The notes: a model not told the origin generated them from the sequence alone. DNA of 32,754 nucleotides from DAOTVD01 sp034437075 (GCA_034437075.1 DAOTVD010000024.1:1-32754); one strand, 5' to 3'. Positions 7,871 through 16,350 are shown, counted from the stretch's first letter. Translations and numbers: made by a program.

Positions 7871-8404
7871 ATGATCGCAGAAAAATACGAGAAACAGATC
7901 GCACAAATTCGTAGCAAATACCCGGATTTACGTTCGACGGTGATGCCTTTGCTGTATATTGCGCAAGAGGAATACGGCGGGCTGAATGACCAGGCGCTGA
8001 GCGAAGTCGCCGAACTGTGTGATCTCGACCCCACCGAAGTCAAGACCATCGCGGGCTTTTATACCATGTATTGGGAAGAAGGCCGCCAACGCGAGCGCGG
8101 CTATGGCTACCAGGGCGACGGCAAAAAGGGCACCTATTGGCTGCAAGTCTGCACGGATTTGCCCTGCGCGTTACGCGGCGCTGATGAATTCTACGCGGAC
8201 TTAAAAGCGTATCTGGGCGTTGGCGATGGCGGCACCACAGAAGATGGATTATTCACGGTGGAGCATGTGATGTGCCTGGCCGCGTGCGACAAAGCGCCCA
8301 TGCTGCAATGCAATTTCCACTACATGGAAAACCTCGACATGGAACAGATGCAGGCGTTTATCGAAGAAAAACGTGCAGAAGCCAAACAGAATGCCGCAAA
8401 ATAG
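7871..8404 (+). CDS. nuoE: NADH-quinone oxidoreductase subunit E
   Basis: The 24-kDa thioredoxin-like subunit with the [2Fe-2S] cluster N1a, next to the NADH site. The ligands are CTDLPC (Cys94, Cys99) and MCLAAC (Cys135, Cys139), as in the family. The N-terminal helical bundle IAQEEYGGL..Q and VKTIAGFYTMY are typical. AAGGAG lies 6 nt before ATG 7871; an in-frame TTG one codon earlier is less likely. It is 177 residues, close to family size, and pairs with nuoF. Confidence 0.96.
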   Translation: MIAEKYEKQIAQIRSKYPDLRSTVMPLLYIAQEEYGGLNDQALSEVAELCDLDPTEVKTIAGFYTMYWEEGRQRERGYGYQGDGKKGTYWLQVCTDLPCALRGADEFYADLKAYLGVGDGGTTEDGLFTVEHVMCLAACDKAPMLQCNFHYMENLDMEQMQAFIEEKRAEAKQNAAK

Positions 8405-8446
8405 GTTGACGGGATACACAGCAGAGTTGAAGGAAGCAAGACCATA

Positions 8447-9736
8447 ATGGCAGAACATATCCTCTTACGCGAAAAAGACATCCCCGACATCCATAAGATT
8501 GATGTCTACATGCAGCATGACGGTTATGCCGGGCTGAAAAAGGCCATCGCGGAATATAAACCGCAGGAAGTCACGCAGTTGGTAAAGGACTCGAACTTGC
8601 GCGGGCGCGGTGGCGCGGGCTTTTCCACGGGCATGAAGTGGAGCTTTATACCCATGGATCACCCGGTGAAGTACGTCGCCGTCAATGCGGACGAAAGCGA
8701 ACCGGGCACGTTCAAAGATCGTCAGTTGATGGAATACAACGTCCATCAGGTGATTGAAGGCGCGATGATCGCCGCGTATGCCATCCAGGCCACCGCCGTG
8801 TACATCTATCTGCGCGGCGAATTTTGGGACATCGCCCACGCGATGGATGCAGCCATCGAAGACGCACGCAAGCAGGGTTTCGTGGGCGAAAACATCTGCG
8901 GTAGTGACTGGTCGTGCGAGATGTACACGCACCTAGGCGCAGGGGCGTATATTTGTGGCGAAGAAAGCGCCATGCTCAGCAGCTTGCAAGGGCTCATCGG
9001 GCAACCGCGCGTGCGCCCGCCTTTCCCGGCGCAGGTCGGCGGCGGGCTATATTACGAGCCAACAGTTGTGAACAATGTCGAAACCCTGGCCAATGTGCCG
9101 TGGATATTGCGCCACGGGGCCGAAGCCTACAAGGCCATCGGCACAGAGAAAAGCCCCGGCCCCAAGATTTTCTGCGTCAGCGGCCATGTAGAAAACCCTG
9201 GCAATTACGAAATGCCGCTGGGGGGCACCTTCCGCGAACTGATCGAAATTGCGGGTGGGATGCGCAACGGCAAAGCCTGTAAAGCGATTTTGCCCTCCGG
9301 CGCCTCTGGCCCAGTCGTGCCCGCGACGGATGCCGTGCTCGATGCCCCTCTGACCTACGAGGGGATGCAGGACGTCGGCACCGTATTGGGCTCGGCGTCG
9401 GTCATCATCATGGATGAAGACACAGACATGGTATGGGCGGCGCTGAAGATGGCGCATTTCTTCCATCACGAAAGTTGCGGCAAATGTACGCCGTGCCGCG
9501 AAGGAACGTTTTGGATTGATAAGGTCATGCAGCGCGTCATTAAGGGTAATGCCACGCTCAAGGACATCGATATTCTGGCCGATGTAGCCGCCAATATGCA
9601 GGGCACGACGCTCTGTGCGTTGGGCGATTTCGCCGCCAACCCGATCCTGAGCACGATCTTACATTTCCGTTCAGAATACGAGGCATATATCGCCAAAGCG
9701 ACGACGCCCGCCGAAACCGCGAGCGCTGCGGACTAA
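8447..9736 (+). CDS. nuoF: NADH-quinone oxidoreductase subunit F (NADH-binding)
   Basis: The 51-kDa subunit that oxidises NADH through FMN and passes electrons via [4Fe-4S] N3. The glycine-rich NADH/FMN loop RGRGGAGFSTGMKW starts at residue 52. ADESEPGTFKDR (81-92) and GAGAYICGEESAM (165-176) follow. The N3 ligands are Cys344, Cys347 and Cys350 (SCGKCTPCREG) plus Cys390. It is 429 residues, as usual. AAGGAAGC before the ATG is a fair SD. Its stop TAA shares one base with the ATG of the next small gene. Confidence 0.97.
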   Translation: MAEHILLREKDIPDIHKIDVYMQHDGYAGLKKAIAEYKPQEVTQLVKDSNLRGRGGAGFSTGMKWSFIPMDHPVKYVAVNADESEPGTFKDRQLMEYNVHQVIEGAMIAAYAIQATAVYIYLRGEFWDIAHAMDAAIEDARKQGFVGENICGSDWSCEMYTHLGAGAYICGEESAMLSSLQGLIGQPRVRPPFPAQVGGGLYYEPTVVNNVETLANVPWILRHGAEAYKAIGTEKSPGPKIFCVSGHVENPGNYEMPLGGTFRELIEIAGGMRNGKACKAILPSGASGPVVPATDAVLDAPLTYEGMQDVGTVLGSASVIIMDEDTDMVWAALKMAHFFHHESCGKCTPCREGTFWIDKVMQRVIKGNATLKDIDILADVAANMQGTTLCALGDFAANPILSTILHFRSEYEAYIAKATTPAETASAAD

Positions 9737-9993
9737 TGTTTAAGGACGCGGATGCCCGCTTGGCGGCTCTGGAGACGGCCATTCGGCGCGCGCCGGATGC
9801 CGCCGTCAATTATCTTTTGCGTGGCGAACTTTGGCTCGAACTCGGTAAACTGGATGCGGCGCGCGAAGATTTACTGTTGGCGCGCGACCTGGCCGCTGCC
9901 CAAGCGGTGCAGCGCGATTGGGGATACATTGACCAATCCTACCATGACCGAGCCGAGCATTTGCTGGCCACATTGCAATCACAAGGAACATAA
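9736..9993 (+). CDS. Small TPR-like protein encoded between nuoF and nuoG
   Basis: An 85-residue protein whose ATG overlaps the nuoF stop (TAATG), followed 14 bp later by nuoG, so it is clearly co-translated with complex I. Residues about 22-55 fit one tetratricopeptide motif (AVNYLLRGELWLELGKLDAA, then the helix with the A..D....A pattern). The flanking segments are also helical and rich in Ala, Leu and Arg; there is no signal peptide or membrane helix. TPR units mediate protein contacts. An assembly or stability role for the NADH-dehydrogenase module is my inference from its position alone. It is not one of the 14 core subunits. Confidence 0.8.
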   Translation: MFKDADARLAALETAIRRAPDAAVNYLLRGELWLELGKLDAAREDLLLARDLAAAQAVQRDWGYIDQSYHDRAEHLLATLQSQGT

Positions 9994-10007
9994 GCGGTAG
10001 GTAGACC

Positions 10008-12590
10008 ATGCCACAAGAGACCGAACACGTAACAATCAATATTGATGGCGTTGATTATCAGGTGCCTGCGGGCATGAACCTGGTAGATGCCGCCAAGTTT
10101 TATGCAGATAACGATATTCCGGTGTTTTGCTACCATCCCAAGCTTGACCCCGTCGGCATGTGCCGTATGTGCCTGGTTGAACAGGGGTCTGTGGCGCGTG
10201 ATCGTGCTACGGGGGAGGTGCAGTACGACGACGACGGGAATCCTCAGATTCGCTGGTTCCCGAAATTACAGACCGCCTGCACCCAACTCGTATCAGATGG
10301 CATGTACGTGCGCACGAATACCGAGCATGTGCAAGACGCGCGCGATGATGTCATCGAATTTCTCCTGACCAGCCATCCGCTGGATTGCCCCATTTGTGAC
10401 AAAGGCGGCGAATGCCCCCTGCAAAACCTGACCATGCGCCATGGGCCGGGGCAATCGCGCTTTAACTTTGATGACAAAATGCGCCTGGATAAACACGTCC
10501 CGTTGGGCGAACTCATTTTCCTGGATCGCGAACGCTGCATCCAGTGCGCGCGCTGTACGCGCTATTGCGATGAACTGGTCGGTGATCCGGTGTTGGGGTT
10601 CCACGAGCGGGGGCGCGCGCTGCAAATCGTCACGCTCTCCGATCCGCCGTTTGATACCTACTTCAGCGGCAATACCACCGATATTTGCCCGGTGGGCGCG
10701 CTGACGACAGCTGACTTTCGCTTTGGCGCGCGCCCATGGGAACTAAACGAAGTCCCCAGCCTAGACCCCTACGGCCCGGAAGGCGCCAACATCAGCCTAA
10801 GCACCCGCCTGGATCGTGACGCAGGCGGCAAGATGATCGTCAAGCGGGTCATGCCGCGCCAAAACGAATACGTGAACGAAATCTGGATTTCGGACAAAAC
10901 CCGTTTCGGGCATCATCATAGCCGCGCGGCAAATCGCCTCACCGAGCCGATGATTCGTAAAGATGGCGAACTCACCCCGGTAAGCTGGGAAGAAGCCCTA
11001 GCCTATACTGCCGAGCAACTCGCAGCGGCAGAGGGCGCTGTTGGCGCGGTGGCCGGGCCGATGCTCTCTAACGAAGATTTGTGGGAGCTACGCGGCCTGG
11101 TGGAACACCTCGGCGGCGAGCATCTGGGCGTGTGGCCCGCGACCATGAGCGGCGCGGAGGTTGTCGCGCAAGTGGGCGTCGCCACTGGCACCAATTTAAC
11201 GGATATTGGCCGCGAGACTGCCGTGCTGGTCATCGCGAGCGATCTGGAAGAAGAAGCGCCCATCTGGTGGCTACGTGCCAAGCGCGCCGGCGACCGAGGC
11301 GCTAAAATCATGGTCGCCAATGCGCGCAAAACCAAGCTAGATCGCTACGCCAAATGCACGCTGCGCTATGACTACGGCGCGACCATCGAGGCGGTCAATC
11401 ATTTGATTAATGCCATTTTGAAGGCCGATGGCGTTGATGACGGCGTCGCCAAACGTGCGGAAGGTCTTGATGATGTCAAAAAAGCCAAATATGGCCGCTT
11501 GCCCAAAGGCTATAGTGATGCTGCCACTATGCTCCTGGGCTGCGAGAATCTGATCGTCATCGCTGGGCATGAGGGGGTATCCCTGGCCGAACATGCCCAG
11601 CTTATGCAAGCCCTGGCCAATCTGCTGATCTTAACCGGGCGCGTGGGCAAGCCCAATAATGGCTTGATACCGGTTTGGCCGGGGGCCAATACGCAAGGCG
11701 CGTTCGACCTGGGCTATAGCGCCGAGGCCACCGCCGACGCGCTACGCCAGAAAGCGATTATCATCGCGGGAGCCGACCCCGTCGGCACTGACCCGGCTAG
11801 CACGTTGGCGGACGCCGAGTTCGTGGTCGTCAGCAGTTTGTTCGAGACGGCGACAACGGCCCAAGCGCATGTGGTGTTGCCGCGCCAGAGCGTCCCCGAA
11901 CGCGACGGGACATTCACGAGCGGCGAACGCCGGGTGCAGCGTTTCTACACTGCGCAGGGCTTTTTGGGCGAAACCCGCCCCGATTGGCGCATGTTTGCGG
12001 GTTTGCATCACACGCTGGACAATAGCTATCGTGTTCAGCCCTCGGCGGGGGCGGTCATGGCGACGATCACCCAGGGATTATCCCGGTATGCCGACATGGG
12101 CTATAAGAACCTGGCCCTAACCGAACGCCAATTCCCCGATGTAGGGGGTGAGGACTTATACTACGGGGGCACGGCCTACGGGAATCAGGGCGGTTTGGGC
12201 CGCCAATGGCCCGTGCTGGCTGAAGACGAAGAATCCAAGCTGACCATGCGCCCTGTGGAAGCGAACGCGACCGAGCACGATGGATTGCTGGCGGTGCCTG
12301 TACACATCTTGTATGATCGTTCACCAGAGTTTTGGGCCAGCACCATGATGCACGGGCGCATTCCAGAACCTTTCGCCCAACTCAATCGGGCGGATGCCGA
12401 GACGCTGGGCGTGGCCGACCAGGATCATATAACGCTGAGTTTTGGCACGAGCGATGTCACGGTCGTGGCTCATGTCAACGGGAACACGCCGCAGGGGGTT
12501 GTTCTGGTGCCCTGGCAACTCGCGGATACACCGGTGCCGACCGCGCCGACATCCGTAACGATCAGCAAATTGATGCCTGAGAGCAGATAA
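10008..12590 (+). CDS. nuoG: NADH-quinone oxidoreductase subunit G
   Basis: The 75-kDa subunit that carries the chain of Fe-S clusters between NuoF and NuoI. Ligand sets are visible: N1b Cys41, Cys52, Cys55 and Cys91; N5 His123, Cys127, Cys130 and Cys136 (HPLDCPICDKGGEC); N4 Cys177, Cys180, Cys183 and Cys227. The rest is a molybdopterin-oxidoreductase fold without evident cofactor function. Where some bacteria (Thermus, E. coli) have the extra N7 cysteines, this protein reads SLDPYGPEGANIS, without Cys, so N7 is probably absent. The 860 residues are within the usual range. TAGGTAG provides a modest SD. Confidence 0.96.
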   Translation: MPQETEHVTINIDGVDYQVPAGMNLVDAAKFYADNDIPVFCYHPKLDPVGMCRMCLVEQGSVARDRATGEVQYDDDGNPQIRWFPKLQTACTQLVSDGMYVRTNTEHVQDARDDVIEFLLTSHPLDCPICDKGGECPLQNLTMRHGPGQSRFNFDDKMRLDKHVPLGELIFLDRERCIQCARCTRYCDELVGDPVLGFHERGRALQIVTLSDPPFDTYFSGNTTDICPVGALTTADFRFGARPWELNEVPSLDPYGPEGANISLSTRLDRDAGGKMIVKRVMPRQNEYVNEIWISDKTRFGHHHSRAANRLTEPMIRKDGELTPVSWEEALAYTAEQLAAAEGAVGAVAGPMLSNEDLWELRGLVEHLGGEHLGVWPATMSGAEVVAQVGVATGTNLTDIGRETAVLVIASDLEEEAPIWWLRAKRAGDRGAKIMVANARKTKLDRYAKCTLRYDYGATIEAVNHLINAILKADGVDDGVAKRAEGLDDVKKAKYGRLPKGYSDAATMLLGCENLIVIAGHEGVSLAEHAQLMQALANLLILTGRVGKPNNGLIPVWPGANTQGAFDLGYSAEATADALRQKAIIIAGADPVGTDPASTLADAEFVVVSSLFETATTAQAHVVLPRQSVPERDGTFTSGERRVQRFYTAQGFLGETRPDWRMFAGLHHTLDNSYRVQPSAGAVMATITQGLSRYADMGYKNLALTERQFPDVGGEDLYYGGTAYGNQGGLGRQWPVLAEDEESKLTMRPVEANATEHDGLLAVPVHILYDRSPEFWASTMMHGRIPEPFAQLNRADAETLGVADQDHITLSFGTSDVTVVAHVNGNTPQGVVLVPWQLADTPVPTAPTSVTISKLMPESR

Positions 12591-12601
12591 CGAGGTCGAG
12601 T

Positions 12602-13966
12602 ATGTTCGATTTCCTTAGCCCTTCTGATCCCGAACTGATTATCGAATGTTCGGAACATACCACCTGTACGGTGACCCACTCAATTGTGGCTGCCCTGGTG
12701 GTCTTTGCAATTTTGCTAACAGGCTTCGCCTATACTACCGTGCTAGAACGGCGGCTCATTGCGTGGATTCAAGACCGGATTGGGCCGAATCGCGCAGGGC
12801 CGCTGGGCTTGTTGCAACCCGTGGCCGATGGACTGAAACTGATTTTCAAACAAGACGTGACGCCCATGAACGCGGATCGCGTGGTTTATTGGCTGGCGCC
12901 CGTGTTGAAGGTCATCCCCGCGCTGATCGTCCTGGCAGTGATCCCGTTGGGGCCGCCCTTGCTCATCCCGTGGATCGATGGCAACTGGTATCGCGTGGCG
13001 CAGGGGCTCATCGACCCCGAAGTGGGTATCTTGTGGATTCTGGCTATCACGAGCATCTCGGTATATGGCGTAACGATGGCTGGCTGGGCTAGCGCGAATA
13101 AATATTCCATGATCGGCTCGTTGCGTTCGGCGGCCTCGATGATTAGCTACGAACTCAGCCTGGGCGCGTCGTTTGCCGTGCCCGCGATGTTGGCCGGGTC
13201 GCTGAGCGCGGTCGCGATTGTGGAAGCGCAATCCGGCAGCATCTTGAATTGGTTCATCTTCCAGAATCCGCTCGCTGGGATCATCATGGCGATTGCCCTT
13301 TTGGCCGAAGTGAACCGCGCGCCCTTCGACTTGCCCGAAGCCGAGCAAGAATTGGTCGCCGGGCATATGACCGAATACAGCGGTATGAAGTTCGCGCTTT
13401 TCTTCATGGGCGAATACATCAACATGATCGGCATCAGCGTCATTTTCGCCAGCATGTTCTTGGGTGGTTATAACTTCATCTTGACCGACCAGATTCCCAT
13501 CTTGGGGCTGGTTTGGTTGGCGCTGAAGGTTGTGGCTTTGCTGAGTATCATGATCTGGATTCGCGCGACCTTGCCCCGCATGCGCTACGACCAGCTTATG
13601 GCCTTTGGTTGGAAAGTCATGCTGCCCTTATCGCTGATTGCGCTGGGCTGGACGTCCTCGACGACCGTCTTTGCCGATCAGTTCGATAGTCCCTTGGTCT
13701 ACGCGGGTTCGGCCATCACGCTGTTCATCATCGTGGCCATCGGCCTGTGGATTTTCGGTCGCCAGCAAGAGCCCACGCCCGCAGCCCAAGGGGGCGACCA
13801 AGTGGAAGTTATGCGCGTTGGTGGCGGCGGTATCGGGTACCTGGGCCTTCAGTTTCTAGGGAGCCTAGTGGCTGTGCCGTTCTTGCTGTTCCAGACAACG
13901 CAAAATGCCGTAGACAATCTATCGGATGCGGTCAAGAAACAAGACGAAACAGATACCAAACAGTAA
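12602..13966 (+). CDS. nuoH: NADH-quinone oxidoreductase subunit H, C-terminally extended
   Basis: Membrane subunit that links the quinone site to the proton pumps. Its signatures are intact: ERRLIAWIQDRIGPNRAGP (49-67), KLIFKQDVTP, EVNRAPFDLPEAEQELVAG (236-254) and TEYSGMKFALFFMGEY. The core ends near residue 350. At 454 residues it is clearly longer than the 325-365 I know for E. coli and Thermus. The tail contains one more hydrophobic helix (about 368-386), a Gln/Pro-rich linker, a second hydrophobic stretch (about 411-430) and a charged end. GAGGT just before the ATG supports the start. Confidence 0.95.
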   Translation: MFDFLSPSDPELIIECSEHTTCTVTHSIVAALVVFAILLTGFAYTTVLERRLIAWIQDRIGPNRAGPLGLLQPVADGLKLIFKQDVTPMNADRVVYWLAPVLKVIPALIVLAVIPLGPPLLIPWIDGNWYRVAQGLIDPEVGILWILAITSISVYGVTMAGWASANKYSMIGSLRSAASMISYELSLGASFAVPAMLAGSLSAVAIVEAQSGSILNWFIFQNPLAGIIMAIALLAEVNRAPFDLPEAEQELVAGHMTEYSGMKFALFFMGEYINMIGISVIFASMFLGGYNFILTDQIPILGLVWLALKVVALLSIMIWIRATLPRMRYDQLMAFGWKVMLPLSLIALGWTSSTTVFADQFDSPLVYAGSAITLFIIVAIGLWIFGRQQEPTPAAQGGDQVEVMRVGGGGIGYLGLQFLGSLVAVPFLLFQTTQNAVDNLSDAVKKQDETDTKQ

Positions 13967-14003
13967 TTCGTAAGCCAAAGATATACCGGAAGCGAGGGAA
14001 CAC

Positions 14004-14498
14004 ATGGGTATTTTCAAAGGACTTTCAACGACGATCAAGCATGTATTCGACGGCCCGGTGACGATTTCATACCCCGAAGTCGAGCGCCCGGTGCGCGAAC
14101 GCTTTAAGGGCAAACACGCGCTGAAGCGCTATGACAATGGCCTGGAAAAATGTATCGGCTGTTCGCTATGCGCGGCAGCCTGCCCGGCGGATGCCATTTG
14201 GGTAGAAGCTGCCGAAAATTCAGATGATGAGCGCTACAGCCCCGGCGAGCGCTACGCCAAAACCTATGAGATCAACATGTTGCGCTGCATCTTCTGTGGC
14301 TATTGCGAGGATGCCTGCCCCACGGAAGCCATCGTGCTAGAGCATGAATACCGCATGTCGTTTACCGACCGGCGCGACGCGATCTATACCAAAGATATGC
14401 TGATCGACCCGCCGCCGGAGGGAATGCCCGGCACCCCGCAACAGGTAACGCCCGGTGAATATGACCGCGCCATTCCTGATATGGAGAATCCCGACTAG
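14004..14498 (+). CDS. nuoI: NADH-quinone oxidoreductase subunit I
   Basis: An 8Fe ferredoxin-like subunit that carries clusters N6a and N6b and hands electrons to NuoB. The two motifs are CIGCSLCAAACP (Cys50, 53, 56, 60) and CIFCGYCEDACP (Cys95, 98, 101, 105), followed by TEAIVLEHEYRM. The 164 residues begin with an amphipathic stretch that would lie on the membrane. GAGGGAAC before the ATG is a good SD. After this gene the operon has its largest internal gap (167 bp). Confidence 0.97.
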   Translation: MGIFKGLSTTIKHVFDGPVTISYPEVERPVRERFKGKHALKRYDNGLEKCIGCSLCAAACPADAIWVEAAENSDDERYSPGERYAKTYEINMLRCIFCGYCEDACPTEAIVLEHEYRMSFTDRRDAIYTKDMLIDPPPEGMPGTPQQVTPGEYDRAIPDMENPD

Positions 14499-14527
14499 GG
14501 GTCGTGCCAACATGCGAGGGGGAAGAT

Positions 14528-14562
14528 GCCCAAGGCCGCTAGCGCTTTGGGCTTTGCTTTGT
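14528..14562 (+). terminator. Possible weak terminator or processing hairpin between nuoI and nuoJ
   Basis: GCCCAAGGC at 14528-14536 pairs with GCTTTGGGC at 14544-14552 (9 bp, one G-T pair). The tail TTTGCTTTGTCTT is T-rich but interrupted. It could reduce transcription into nuoJ or protect the upstream mRNA end. The strength is uncertain. Confidence 0.45.
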
Positions 14563-14577
14563 CTTGCGCTCGGTCAG

Positions 14578-14606
14578 TTGTCTTGCGGGGCTAGATGCGC
14601 TACACT
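14578..14606 (+). promoter_or_regulatory. Possible internal promoter for nuoJ-nuoN
   Basis: TTGTCT (14578-14583, 4 of 6 matches to the -35 consensus) lies 17 bp before TACACT (14601-14606, 4 of 6 to the -10). It sits after the hairpin and 59 bp before nuoJ, so a separate transcript for the membrane-arm genes is plausible. Confidence 0.4.
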
Positions 14607-14665
14607 GCACGGGTTGCAAGACATGCTGAAGACATATCAACCATCAAAAGTAAAGTACTGTCGGT

Positions 14666-16018
14666 ATGGAAACAACACCTGAATTGATCCTGTTTTTGAT
14701 CGTCGGCGCGGTCGCGATTTTTGCGGCTGTGATGATGCTCATCAGCCAGAATGCAGTGCATAGCGCGCTGTTTTTGGTGCTGAATTTTGCCTGCGTCGCT
14801 TTTTTGTACCTGATGCTGCACGCCTCGTTTTTGGCTATGGTGCAAATCACGGTGTATGCAGGCGCCATTATGGTGCTCTTTCTTTTCGTTATCATGTTGC
14901 TCGGTGCAGAGAGCCTCGCGCCGCAGCGTAACCCACGTTTTCCCTGGTTGCCGCGCGTTGCCGTGGCACTCGTGGCCGTTTTGTTTCTCATTGCTGGTAT
15001 CGGCATATTGGAATCTGAAGTGTCGGCCACAGAAATCGAACCGCGTGACCCGCTTGTACAGGTCATCAACACCGTGCCAGGTTACGACCATGTAACGGTG
15101 CGCTTGGGCGACCATACGCTGAGTGAGGAATTGATGTTCCGTGACATCAGCGAGCCGGAAGTCCTGCCACCGGGCGATTACACGCTGAGCGTCCAGGCTG
15201 CGGATGAGACAGACCTGACATTCGGGCGCGTTGACGTGAATGACCCAGCCGCCGAGTTGAGCGTCGTGGGGCAAGTGAACGCCGCCTTAACGAATGAGGA
15301 CTTGCCCGCGCCTAGCGTCGAATTGGCCGAAGCGGAAGTAACGCTCGAAGGTGGCCAGGATGTTGCGCTGGTGCTCACCGAACAACTTGACGGCACCTAT
15401 GGCTTTATCGTCGTGCCGCGCGATCTGGATGATGTCACGCTGAGCCAAGCGGGGCGCGTGCAACTCGTGAACGCCTATCCCGAAGCCGGGCCGGTCGATA
15501 TGGCCGACATCACCCAGGCAGATGACGAGCCGCGCATGGTCGTGGAAGGCATCCCCTTCGGCGCTGCTTCCGAAGCGCGCACGCGGCGCATTGGTGATTA
15601 CACATATGGCATTTATCCGGCGGGGCAGGTAGACGCCGCCTTGCTGGCCGATGCGGATACTACGGCGTTCGAAATTCCGCGCCTGGCGCGCATCGAAGAA
15701 GATGATTTTACGGACAATACGAGCATTTTGTATGTGCTCAGTGTGCCGACCATGGTGAATTTGGAGGGTCAACAGCCCGACTTGCTACATTTCGTGACGG
15801 ATAACCGCCCTATGTTCGGCGGCCCCACCAGCATCGGACGCTTACTCTATATTGAATATATGCTGCCCTTACAAATCGTAGCGCTTCTGTTGTTGGTCGC
15901 TATGATCGGGGCGATTGTGCTCACCCGCGACCAGGTGCTGCCGCCGCGTAAGCGCTTCCCGCGCCGTTTGGCGAACCAACCCGGCAACCCCATCGTGGGT
16001 GAGTCGGCACAAGATTAG
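14666..16018 (+). CDS. nuoJ: NADH-quinone oxidoreductase subunit J with a large DUF4397-like insertion
   Basis: Membrane subunit J of the proton-pumping arm. Residues 1-115 give four NuoJ helices (about 8-27, 30-51, 54-79, 95-115), including the conserved ITVYAGAIMVLFLFVIMLL. Residues 381-420 give the last helix with GRLLYIEYMLPLQIVALLLL. Between them lie about 260 residues (116-375) not found in ordinary NuoJ (about 160-200 residues). The insert contains two units resembling DUF4397: VQVINTVPGYDHVTVRL with PPGDYTLSVQA, and RVQLVNAYPEAGPVD with PFGAASEARTRR and YGIYPAG. NuoJ topology puts this loop on the outer side. The reading frame is continuous, so this is not a frameshift. The domain name is my assignment by pattern. 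Confidence 0.9.
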   Translation: METTPELILFLIVGAVAIFAAVMMLISQNAVHSALFLVLNFACVAFLYLMLHASFLAMVQITVYAGAIMVLFLFVIMLLGAESLAPQRNPRFPWLPRVAVALVAVLFLIAGIGILESEVSATEIEPRDPLVQVINTVPGYDHVTVRLGDHTLSEELMFRDISEPEVLPPGDYTLSVQAADETDLTFGRVDVNDPAAELSVVGQVNAALTNEDLPAPSVELAEAEVTLEGGQDVALVLTEQLDGTYGFIVVPRDLDDVTLSQAGRVQLVNAYPEAGPVDMADITQADDEPRMVVEGIPFGAASEARTRRIGDYTYGIYPAGQVDAALLADADTTAFEIPRLARIEEDDFTDNTSILYVLSVPTMVNLEGQQPDLLHFVTDNRPMFGGPTSIGRLLYIEYMLPLQIVALLLLVAMIGAIVLTRDQVLPPRKRFPRRLANQPGNPIVGESAQD

Positions 16019-16030
16019 GAGGAACACCCC

Positions 16031-16345
16031 TTGGAAACTTCTCCTGTTGCGATTGAACTCTATGTGTTGCTCAGCGCTGTGCTGTTTACGCTGGGCGCGT
16101 TGGGCGTGTTGCTACGCCGCAATGCGATCTTGGTGTTTATGTGCGTCGAACTGATGCTGAATGCGGCCAATCTGGCGATTGTGGCTTTTGCGCTGCAATG
16201 GAATTCGCTAGAGGGCCATATGCTGGTGTTTTTTGTGATGACGGTAGCGGCGGCAGAGGTCGCCGTCGGCTTGGCGCTGATTGTGGCCATCTACCGTAGC
16301 AAGAAAAGCATCAGTATTGATGACTTGCATAAGTTTGAAGGCTAA
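16031..16345 (+). CDS. nuoK: NADH-quinone oxidoreductase subunit K
   Basis: Small antiporter-like (MrpC-type) membrane subunit of 104 residues with three helices. The two membrane glutamates central to proton coupling are present: Glu40 in CVELMLNAANL and Glu76 in AAAEVAVGLAL. The start is TTG at 16031, well supported by TAGGAGG about 8 nt upstream. It lies 12 bp after nuoJ and 5 bp before nuoL. Confidence 0.95.
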   Translation: METSPVAIELYVLLSAVLFTLGALGVLLRRNAILVFMCVELMLNAANLAIVAFALQWNSLEGHMLVFFVMTVAAAEVAVGLALIVAIYRSKKSISIDDLHKFEG

Positions 16346-16350
16346 GCCAA

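Larger units (their letters stand above)
14499..14665 (+). other. Non-coding gap inside the nuo operon
   Basis: This is the only sizeable gap inside the nuo cluster. It holds a hairpin with a T-rich tail (14528-14562) and a promoter-like element (14578-14606), annotated separately. A 56-codon frame beginning at ATG 14512 crosses it and runs into nuoJ, but it has no SD and no recognisable domain, so I do not call it a gene. Confidence 0.5.

Noticed and set aside
14512..14682. 56-codon ORF in the nuoI-nuoJ gap with a hydrophobic start and LGQLSCG, like a small lipoprotein
   Set aside because: The residue at the -3 lipobox position is Gln, there is no SD, it covers the promoter-like element and runs into nuoJ, and the remainder has no domain-like pattern.
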